Of a stretch of DNA of 5,160 bases, positions 1-5,160 are shown piece after piece. Position numbers and translations under genes: made by a program. The DNA lies in the NCBI GenBank assembly GCA_023417065.1, contig JAEZGH010000086.1, positions 1 to 5,160 on the forward strand, given 5' to 3'. The stretch is from Bacteroidota bacterium. GTDB taxonomy: Bacteria; Bacteroidota; Bacteroidia; Cytophagales; Cyclobacteriaceae. Under the pieces are notes generated by a model, which did no database searches, had not been told where the DNA came from, and saw nothing but the letters and a program-made list of their open reading frames with translations. Numbering within the stretch: the first letter of the stretch is position 1; each line of letters starts with the position of its first letter.

Positions 1-1318
1 GCCCTTTGCGCATCCATGACGACGATGAATTGAGAACTCCTTTGTTCTTCAGCACGATCGCAGGTTCAAATGCCGCCAGAAAGAAGGAAGGATAAATACC
101 TGACACAACACCGGTAAACAGGCCTATCATGATAAGGGCGATGACATAAAACGAAATATTCTCACTTGTTATCGACAACGACCGTGTTGCAAACATGTTG
201 AAGAACGGAAGTACGAATTGCACGAGCACAACTGAAACCAGGATCGCGATCAGTACTGTTGCGAGTGATTCCCCCATGAACTGTCCGATAAGTTCGCGCT
301 GACCTGCTCCCATCGTTTTGCGTACACCAACCTCCGCGGCGCGTTGTGTAGCACGGGCTGTAGTGAGATTCATGAAGTTGATACATCCCAGTAGTAGAAT
401 AAAGACCGCAACTGACCCCATGACATAGATATACCAGATGCTTCCGGTCGGGGCCAGATCAAGGTTGAACGCAAAGTGATTTGAATGCAGGTGAACATCT
501 TTCAAGGGCTGAAGGCCAAGTCGTTTTTTACGACCCATTGCCCGCATTTCGTCGCCGCCGTGTTTTTCAATCCACGGCGTGAATTTCTCCGCCAGTGCTT
601 CAGTGCTTGTCCCTTCGCGAAGCTTGACATAGGTGAACATAAAGTTTTGACCGCTCCAGGTCGTCATCTCGTTGATGAGATCACCCCACCCGTCACTGTT
701 CATCGACATGTAAAAATCCGCGTTTACATGCGACTTCCGGGAAATAGGCTTAAGCACACCGGTTACCCGGAATGTGTCGGAAGAGAATCCGCTTGTGACG
801 ATTATGTTCTCGTTGATGCCCGACTCGTCGCCGAACAATTTTCTTGCAAGCTGGTGAGATAGGATAATAGATGAGCGGCCGGATAGCGCGGTTTTTGGAT
901 TACCTTCTGCGAGTTCGTAAGAAAAGACCTTAAAGAACGTAGAGTCGACGAGGTAGCCTGTTTTTTCGTAAAAGGTTTCATTGCCATATCGTATGAGGTG
1001 TCGCTCCACCTCAGGCGGATTAACAATCCGGGTCGCTGCCTCCACCTCCGGAAAGTCAGCCTGCATGGCCATGGCGATAGGGGGAGAGGTACGCTGCAGA
1101 TACTCCGGCGCAGCATCACCTTCCCGGATCTCCGTCGTCACGCGGAAAATCCGGTCCGAATCTTCAAAGTGACGGTCATAACTAAGTTCGTCCTGAATGT
1201 AGAGTGCCAGAATAGAGCAGCAGGTGATGCCCACCGACAAACCGAGGATATTGATTGCTGAAAATACCTTATGCTTCAGCAGATTCCGGAGCGCGATGAT
1301 GAGATAGTTTTTCAGCAT
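1..1318 (-). CDS. FtsX/MacB-type ABC transporter permease, N-terminal part (cut by window edge)
   Basis: The first 439 codons are seen, with no stop or frameshift. The product should be an inner-membrane permease of the MacB/FtsX kind, which works with a separate ATPase and usually moves lipoproteins, peptides or drugs, or transmits mechanical force; the substrate cannot be told. A first membrane helix lies at about residues 18-41, preceded by the typical opening MLKNYLIIALRNLLKHK. A periplasmic MacB-like core domain follows (about 42-290). The FtsX domain then has helices near 296-316, 350-371 and 391-413, with the family signatures RAAEVGVRKTMGA (326-338) and SGIYPSFFLAAFEP (406-419). Bacteroidota members are usually about 800 residues with a second FtsX domain, so roughly half is missing to the left. 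The ATG is supported by GGAAAG eight bases upstream and by the match to the usual N-terminus. No ATPase gene is visible here. Confidence 0.93.
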   Translation of the reverse strand, partial: MLKNYLIIALRNLLKHKVFSAINILGLSVGITCCSILALYIQDELSYDRHFEDSDRIFRVTTEIREGDAAPEYLQRTSPPIAMAMQADFPEVEAATRIVNPPEVERHLIRYGNETFYEKTGYLVDSTFFKVFSYELAEGNPKTALSGRSSIILSHQLARKLFGDESGINENIIVTSGFSSDTFRVTGVLKPISRKSHVNADFYMSMNSDGWGDLINEMTTWSGQNFMFTYVKLREGTSTEALAEKFTPWIEKHGGDEMRAMGRKKRLGLQPLKDVHLHSNHFAFNLDLAPTGSIWYIYVMGSVAVFILLLGCINFMNLTTARATQRAAEVGVRKTMGAGQRELIGQFMGESLATVLIAILVSVVLVQFVLPFFNMFATRSLSITSENISFYVIALIMIGLFTGVVSGIYPSFFLAAFEPAIVLKNKGVLNSSSSWMRKG

Positions 1319-1326
1319 GCCGCAGG

Positions 1327-1332
1327 CTTTCC
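1327..1332 (-). promoter_or_regulatory. Ribosome binding site of the ABC permease gene
   Basis: GGAAAG on the minus strand sits eight bases before the ATG at 1318. It is the only clear Shine-Dalgarno-like sequence before a gene in this window and supports the chosen start. An upstream ATG (1346-1344) is in another frame. Confidence 0.55.
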
Positions 1333-1359
1333 AAGTTCAATGCCATTTATGATTATCGC

Positions 1360-1389
1360 TGAAGATAAGGCGAAATGCATTGATTTCAA
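1360..1389 (-). promoter_or_regulatory. Candidate promoter of the ABC permease gene
   Basis: On the minus strand a TTG (1389-1387) is followed after 19 bases by TATCTTCA (1367-1360), which matches six of the eight positions of the Bacteroidota -7 element TAnnTTTG. Transcription would begin near 1353, giving a leader of about 35 bases that contains the GGAAAG ribosome site. The match is only moderate, so the promoter may need an activator; the TGTCCGG repeats lie directly upstream. Confidence 0.35.
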
Positions 1390-1399
1390 GGGTCCTGTC

Positions 1400-1436
1400 T
1401 GTCCGGTATGCGCGATTCTGGACTTACATGTCCGGA
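1400..1436. repeat. TGTCCGG repeat cluster, possible regulator binding sites
   Basis: TGTCCGG occurs at 1400-1406 and again at 1429-1435, starting 29 bases apart. A degenerate copy in the opposite direction, TCTGGAC, lies between them at 1417-1423 and forms an imperfect inverted repeat with GTCCGGA at 1430-1436 around a six-base centre. The cluster lies between the Kup stop codon and the candidate permease promoter, about 11 bases upstream of its -33 element, where an activator would bind. Read as RNA from the minus strand, the inner dyad has a mismatch and no run of U follows, so a terminator of the Kup transcript is less likely. The regulator is unknown. Confidence 0.45.
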
Positions 1437-1446
1437 TTCGCACTAT

Positions 1447-3408
1447 CTAGTCCTCCCGTTCTCTTTTGATTTTGACCTTAGCGGTGGGGCCAACCTGAAT
1501 GGGTACCTTTTCAACTTCAAGGTTCGCCGCCTCAATACCATAGAGCTCTTCTGTCGAAAGGCTGAACTCTTTCAATAGCCGGTACCCTTGAATAATCAGC
1601 CGGTCGAAGTTGGAAATCTCGCTATCGGATGATGCCCAGGAATGAAGAATGATGAACTTGAAGTCGGCCATCATACTGTACTTGTGAAGCGAATTGTACG
1701 GGCTGGTCAGATCAATTTCTCCCGAATCCGCCATTTCATGAATGATCTTCGAAAAGAGGAGATTCACGCGATGGTCTGTCTTGAATCCCAGTTTCATCCG
1801 GATGAAAAAGCATTTTTTCGGGATGATGGTGTCAACGACGTATTTGCTCGTGAATGGGCTGTCAACAGTCTCCACGTGAATGAACCAGTAGACGTCGGCG
1901 CGTTTTGGTCTTTTCTTGAAGATTGAATAGATAATATTTGAGTCGATGTAACGCTTGCTGTCGGCCATTGCCAGATAAACCAGATTTGTAGCTTCCTTGG
2001 GCACCGACGTATCGGCCTGGAGGTCCTGAATCATTCCCACATAATGCTTGAGATCGACGAACTCCGTATGTCTTTCGCGAAGACGCCGTGCACGCATGAA
2101 AATGAACATCATCAGGAAGAAGATGGCTGCGATCGCAAATGAAAACCAACCACCATGACTGAATTTGCTGAGGTTGGAAACAAGGAACGCGCCTTCGATA
2201 GAGAAGAACAAAATCGCGAGCATCGCTGCCCTGAAGGTCGACTTGCGCGAAACTGAAAAGTAAAAAATCAGCAGCGATGTTGTCATCAACATGTCAACCG
2301 CCAGGGCCAGGCCGTAAGCGCCCTGCATGCGCGAAGATTCGCGGAAGATGTAAACTACGAGAATACATCCGATAAGCAGAATCCAGTTGATCGCCGGAAT
2401 GTAAATCTGTCCTTTGATCTGGCTTGGATATCTGACCCTAACAGCTGGCCAAAGCTTTAGTTTCATCGCCTCATTCACCAATGTAAAGGTTCCGGAGATC
2501 AGCGCCTGGCTTGCTGTAATTGTAGCCAATGTTGCAATGAGAATTCCAAACAGCTTCAGGTTCTCCGGCATAATTTCAAAAAATGGAATCATGCCGTCCA
2601 GTGTTTGTCCTTCATGGTTGAGCAGCCATGCACCTTGTCCGAAGTAGTTAAGCACGAGCGCGACTTTCACGAACCCCCAGCCTACACGCATATTGGATTT
2701 GCCGCAGTGACCAAGGTCTGAGTACATCGCCTCAGCCCCTGTCGTACAGAGAAAGACTGCTCCCAATATCCAGAAGCCGCCGGGGTATTTCGTTAACAGG
2801 TTAATTGCATGGACAGGATTGAATGCTTTCAGCACCCTGACGTCGTCCATCAGGTGCATCGTACCGATAACTGCCATGTACGAAAACCAGATGAGCATGA
2901 TAGGCCCGAATACTTTTCCCACCACGCCGGTCCCGAACTGCTGGAACAGAAAAAGGCCAACAAGGATTACCACTACGATAGTGAGAATCGTGTTCGATGA
3001 GATTTCAGGATTGATGGCGCGTAAGCCTTCAACTGCTGATGTTACGCTGATTGCGGGGGTGATAAATCCGTCGGAGATAAGTGTGGCGCAGCCGATGATT
3101 GCCGGAAAGATAACCCAGCTGGCTTTATATCGTCGAACCAGTGCATAGAGCGCGAAAATACCGCCTTCACCTTTGTTGTCGGCGCTGAGAGCGAGGTATA
3201 CGTATTTGATTGATGTAATCAGCGTCAGTGTCCAGAAAACACACGACAATCCTCCTATAATCAGGTCTTCGCTGATAACGTGATCGCCGACGATGAATCT
3301 GAAGGTATAAATCGGCGAAGTGCCGATGTCTCCGAAAATGATCCCCAGTGAGATCAGTACGCCTGCGGCGGACAGAGGGGTTGCGTGTTTGTCGTTTGAC
3401 GTTGCCAT
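1447..3408 (-). CDS. kup: Kup-type potassium uptake transporter
   Basis: This 653-residue protein belongs to the Kup/HAK/KT family, inner-membrane importers that bring in potassium, generally together with protons. E. coli Kup has 622 residues, so the length is normal. The family signature GDIGTSPIYT is at 26-35, including the conserved Asp27. NKGEGGIFALYAL (78-90) and SDGFITPAISVTSAVEGL (112-129) are further hallmark stretches with acidic residues in the membrane part. About twelve hydrophobic segments fill residues 14 to about 440. The last is followed by the basic stretch RARRLRERH and a cytoplasmic domain of about 206 residues, rich in beta strands and charged at its end (KIKRERED). The ATG overlaps the TAA of the upstream flavoprotein gene by one base, so the two are co-transcribed and probably translationally coupled. 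No Shine-Dalgarno sequence is visible. No frameshift or missing motif was seen. Confidence 0.96.
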   Translation of the reverse strand: MATSNDKHATPLSAAGVLISLGIIFGDIGTSPIYTFRFIVGDHVISEDLIIGGLSCVFWTLTLITSIKYVYLALSADNKGEGGIFALYALVRRYKASWVIFPAIIGCATLISDGFITPAISVTSAVEGLRAINPEISSNTILTIVVVILVGLFLFQQFGTGVVGKVFGPIMLIWFSYMAVIGTMHLMDDVRVLKAFNPVHAINLLTKYPGGFWILGAVFLCTTGAEAMYSDLGHCGKSNMRVGWGFVKVALVLNYFGQGAWLLNHEGQTLDGMIPFFEIMPENLKLFGILIATLATITASQALISGTFTLVNEAMKLKLWPAVRVRYPSQIKGQIYIPAINWILLIGCILVVYIFRESSRMQGAYGLALAVDMLMTTSLLIFYFSVSRKSTFRAAMLAILFFSIEGAFLVSNLSKFSHGGWFSFAIAAIFFLMMFIFMRARRLRERHTEFVDLKHYVGMIQDLQADTSVPKEATNLVYLAMADSKRYIDSNIIYSIFKKRPKRADVYWFIHVETVDSPFTSKYVVDTIIPKKCFFIRMKLGFKTDHRVNLLFSKIIHEMADSGEIDLTSPYNSLHKYSMMADFKFIILHSWASSDSEISNFDRLIIQGYRLLKEFSLSTEELYGIEAANLEVEKVPIQVGPTAKVKIKRERED

Positions 3409-3410
3409 TA
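3406..3410 (-). promoter_or_regulatory. TAATG stop-start overlap joining the flavoprotein and kup genes
   Basis: On the minus strand TAATG holds the stop codon of the upstream gene (TAA, 3410-3408) and the start codon of kup (ATG, 3408-3406), sharing one A. The bases before it carry no clear Shine-Dalgarno sequence, so kup translation probably depends on ribosomes finishing the upstream gene. Confidence 0.8.
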
Positions 3411-4712
3411 TTGAACGCCGTCGCGTGGACGTGCGATTATCAACCTGTTGCTTTTATCGTAGCTAAAGTAACTCCACAGCCAACTCAGGAAAACAAAAAA
3501 TTTATTTCTGAAACCAATAATCGAGATCAGGTGCACAAACATCCAGATCAGCCACGCCACAAATCCCTGGCTCTTGAAGCCTTTCAACTCCACCACTGCC
3601 CGATTTCGTCCAACGGTAGCCATGCTTCCCTGATGCTTATAACGGAACGGCTTCATGGGCTTTTTCGCTAAGATGCGCCGTATATTTTCGGCCACGAGTT
3701 TTCCTTGCTGCATGGCGGGGGGTGCCATCTGAGGGTGGCCCAGCGGGAATCCCGGATCGCCATGCATGAGTGCGGCGTCTCCAATGGCGAACACGTTGTC
3801 ATACCCGTCCACCCGGTTGTATTCGTCGACCAGAATGCGGGCGCCGCGACCAACGGCTTCTGTCCGGATGCCCTCGATGGGCTGGCCTTTCACGCCTGCC
3901 GCCCAGATTAAGGTCCGGCTTTTCAGCGTGGAACCATCCCCGAAAACGACTTCCTTGCCGTCATAAGATTTGACTGACCGGTTCAAATGTACGTGCACTC
4001 CCATGTCCTGCAGGTATTTAAGTGCTTTTGCACCGGATTTTTCCGACATTCCGTTCAGAAGGCGCCCCGTAGCCTCAACCAGGTGAATGTCCATGTGATC
4101 GATCTGAAGCTCGGGATAGTCTTTTGGAAAGACGTGGTTCTTTAATTCACTAAGCGCTCCCGCCAACTCCACGCCTGTAGGGCCTCCGCCAACAATGACA
4201 AAATCCATAAGACTGTTCATTGTCTCGGGATCCTCGGCGAGAAGTGCGTTCTCAAAATTTCTGATGATGATGTTTCGCAGTTTGATGGAATCGATGATCG
4301 TCTTCATCGGTATTGAATTCTCGGCGACATCATGCATCCCATAGAAATTCGTGGTGGCGCCGTTGGCAATTACGAGGTAGTCGTACTTGATACTGCCGAT
4401 AGACGTTTCGATGTAGTTCTCCTCCGGAACAATTCGCGTTACTTCGCCAAGCCGGAAAAAGAAATCCTGCTGGCCTGCAAAGCGTTTACGGAAGGGAAAA
4501 ACTATAGAATTGGTTTCCAGCCCTGAGGTTGCCACCTGATAAAGCAGTGGCTGGAAACAGTGATGGTTGTATTTATCGATTAAAACAGTCTGGGCTTTCA
4601 GACCTTTAAGGCCTTTCGTTACCTCAAGGCCTCCAAAGCCTCCTCCAATGACAACAATTCGGGGTTTTCCAAGATCAGCTATACGCGTGCGCGTAGTAAT
4701 TAATTTTTGCAT
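3408..4712 (-). CDS. ndh: Type II NADH dehydrogenase-like NAD(P)/FAD oxidoreductase
   Basis: The 434-residue product resembles NDH-2, a single-subunit flavoprotein on the inner face of the cytoplasmic membrane that passes electrons from NADH to quinone without pumping protons. An FAD-binding Rossmann fold opens with VVIGGGFGGLE (20-30) and ends its second strand with Asp46. HHCFQPLLYQVATSGL (50-65) is a typical NDH-2 stretch. The NADH-binding fold has VIVGGGPTGVELAG (172-185) with the conserved Glu182. YDNVFAIGDAA (304-314) contacts the flavin. The quinone-site motif AQxAxQ appears as APPAMQQ (330-336). The C-terminal amphipathic membrane anchor, about 383-418, carries the family pattern AWLIW...H...GFRNK. 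The length is normal for the family. The ATG at 4712 lies about 30 bases after the predicted transcription start and has no Shine-Dalgarno sequence; an N-terminal extension of about 16 residues precedes the fold. It is first in an operon with kup. A related quinone or other disulfide-family reductase role is less likely. Confidence 0.93.
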   Translation of the reverse strand: MQKLITTRTRIADLGKPRIVVIGGGFGGLEVTKGLKGLKAQTVLIDKYNHHCFQPLLYQVATSGLETNSIVFPFRKRFAGQQDFFFRLGEVTRIVPEENYIETSIGSIKYDYLVIANGATTNFYGMHDVAENSIPMKTIIDSIKLRNIIIRNFENALLAEDPETMNSLMDFVIVGGGPTGVELAGALSELKNHVFPKDYPELQIDHMDIHLVEATGRLLNGMSEKSGAKALKYLQDMGVHVHLNRSVKSYDGKEVVFGDGSTLKSRTLIWAAGVKGQPIEGIRTEAVGRGARILVDEYNRVDGYDNVFAIGDAALMHGDPGFPLGHPQMAPPAMQQGKLVAENIRRILAKKPMKPFRYKHQGSMATVGRNRAVVELKGFKSQGFVAWLIWMFVHLISIIGFRNKFFVFLSWLWSYFSYDKSNRLIIARPRDGVQ

Positions 4713-4747
4713 GAGAGGCTAAACCTTGTTTTTTGAAAAAACGGTCG

Positions 4748-4777
4748 CAAAGTTAGCGCGCCGTTTATAATACCAAA
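4748..4777 (-). promoter_or_regulatory. Bacteroidota-type promoter of the ndh-kup operon
   Basis: On the minus strand TTTG (4777-4774) is followed after 18 bases by TAACTTTG (4755-4748), a full match to the -7 consensus TAnnTTTG of the Bacteroidota housekeeping sigma factor with a matching -33 element. Transcription should begin near 4741, giving a leader of about 30 bases before the ATG at 4712. This is the best promoter match in the window. Confidence 0.78.
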
Positions 4778-4790
4778 AGAAATGTCAGAT

Positions 4791-4802
4791 AATATTAATA
4801 TT
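4791..4802. repeat. 12-base perfect palindrome AATATTAATATT in the divergent gap
   Basis: AATATTAATATT reads the same on both strands. It lies about 14 bases upstream of the -33 element of the ndh promoter, in an AT-rich stretch. It could be a regulator site or an upstream AT-rich promoter element; in such AT-rich sequence a palindrome of this length can also arise by chance. Confidence 0.4.
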
Positions 4803-4828
4803 CAATGAAATACACATTTTTGTGCCAA

Positions 4829-4854
4829 CCTACGGCTTAAAAAATTGTCGTAGG
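4829..4854. repeat. Inverted repeat CCTACGGC / GTCGTAGG in the divergent gap
   Basis: CCTACG (4829-4834) is mirrored by CGTAGG (4849-4854). The dyad extends by one G-T and one C-G pair to eight pairs around a ten-base AT-rich centre (4837-4846). It lies upstream of both predicted transcription starts, so an operator for a dimeric regulator fits better than an RNA hairpin, unless the lipoprotein gene is transcribed from further upstream than predicted. No regulator can be named. Confidence 0.45.
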
Positions 4855-4881
4855 CTGAGGGCAATGTCGCCTTTTCCAGAG

Positions 4882-4889
4882 TATTTTTG
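4882..4889 (+). promoter_or_regulatory. Candidate -7 element for the lipoprotein gene
   Basis: TATTTTTG fully matches TAnnTTTG and stands 28 bases before the ATG at 4918, so transcription would begin near 4896. No TTG-like -33 element is found at the usual distance (the nearest TTG is at 4845-4847, about 34 bases away), so this promoter may be weak or activator-dependent, possibly through the dyad at 4829-4854. Confidence 0.4.
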
Positions 4890-4917
4890 AGGATTGAAAC
4901 CCTTTAAATCAACCTTT

Positions 4918-5160
4918 ATGGTTAAGAAACTAGTTTTTTGTTTGATGATTGCTGCTGTAACCGTTGCTTGTGAACCCGGTAACAAAGACGAAATGCAATC
5001 GAAGATCGACTCGTTGCAGACAGAGCTTGAAATAAGCCAACGGATGGCGAAAACGTTGACGGAAGTAGGCGTGCTCATGGACTCCATCGACGCAAGCCGG
5101 CAGCTCCTCCGCGTTAATATGGTGGAAGGTACATCCTATGATGACTACAAAAGCCGGATG
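4918..5160 (+). CDS. Predicted lipoprotein with coiled-coil-like region, N-terminal part (cut by window edge)
   Basis: The first 81 codons are seen and the gene continues past the right edge. MVKK begins a short signal sequence with hydrophobic core VFCLMIAAVTVA, ending in a lipobox-like VTVAC with the lipidated cysteine at Cys18; the Thr at -3 is less usual but allowed by the broader pattern. The mature part starts EPGNKDEM and continues as a charged, probably helical segment (about 24-65) with spaced hydrophobic residues (MQSKIDSLQTELEIS), suggesting a coiled coil. It should be anchored in the outer or inner membrane facing the periplasm. The family is not recognised and no enzyme motif is visible in this part. 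The ATG is the first in frame and has no Shine-Dalgarno sequence. It is transcribed away from ndh and shares a 205-base control region with it. Confidence 0.8.
   Translation, partial: MVKKLVFCLMIAAVTVACEPGNKDEMQSKIDSLQTELEISQRMAKTLTEVGVLMDSIDASRQLLRVNMVEGTSYDDYKSRM

Noticed and set aside
485..862. Plus-strand open frame of 125 codons
   Set aside because: It lies opposite the permease reading frame, which has continuous family similarity; the plus-strand product has no recognisable features and is rich in Arg, His and Cys, as expected of a shadow frame.
1331..1345. Sigma-54-like promoter TGGCAT-N5-TTGG before the ABC permease gene
   Set aside because: The -24 part and spacing are close to consensus, but the -12 GC is GG, it overlaps the ribosome binding site, and its transcription start would fall at the ATG itself, leaving a leaderless message.
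1319..1446. Intrinsic terminator after kup
   Set aside because: The best dyad here is imperfect when read as minus-strand RNA and no run of U follows, so I cannot support a terminator; the transcript may continue into the permease gene or end without a classical signal.
1642..1926. Plus-strand open frame inside kup
   Set aside because: It is antisense to the C-terminal domain of Kup, has no promoter or ribosome site that I can see, and no recognisable product.
4813..4827. Sigma-54-like -24 element TGGCAC on the minus strand in the divergent gap
   Set aside because: The -12 part at the required distance reads TGTG rather than TTGC, and a better housekeeping promoter is present closer to ndh.
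4830..5087. Minus-strand open frame of 85 codons opposite the lipoprotein gene
   Set aside because: The plus-strand frame has a signal sequence, lipobox and helical charged region and stays open to the edge, so the minus-strand frame is taken as its shadow.

Overview
The window looks like ordinary chromosomal DNA from a member of the Bacteroidota, most likely Cytophagales-like. The grounds are promoters of the Bacteroidota type (TTTG, a spacer, then TAnnTTTG), start codons mostly without a Shine-Dalgarno sequence, an FtsX/MacB-type permease of the long family that is expanded in this phylum, and a small lipoprotein. This placement is inference; no RNA gene or marker is present to fix it.

Layout from right to left on the minus strand: a type II NADH dehydrogenase-like flavoprotein (4712 to 3408), then a Kup-type potassium transporter (3408 to 1447) that starts inside the stop codon of the flavoprotein gene (TAATG). 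After a 128-base gap comes the N-terminal 439 codons of an ABC transporter permease (1318 to 1), which runs off the left edge. On the plus strand a predicted lipoprotein with a coiled-coil-like region starts at 4918 and runs off the right edge.

The flavoprotein and Kup genes almost certainly form one operon, driven by a well-matched promoter at 4748-4777. The flavoprotein would feed electrons from NADH into the quinone pool without pumping protons. Kup would take up potassium with protons, using the membrane potential that the respiratory chain makes. The permease has its own gap with a candidate promoter and a cluster of TGTCCGG-type repeats just upstream, so it is probably a separate unit. 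The 205-base gap between the flavoprotein and lipoprotein genes is a divergent control region holding a palindrome and a dyad.

I did not find a new or exotic system, mobile element, CRISPR array, tRNA or rRNA. The points worth following up are regulatory: the repeat cluster before the permease, the dyads in the divergent gap, and the tight coupling of the flavoprotein and Kup genes.
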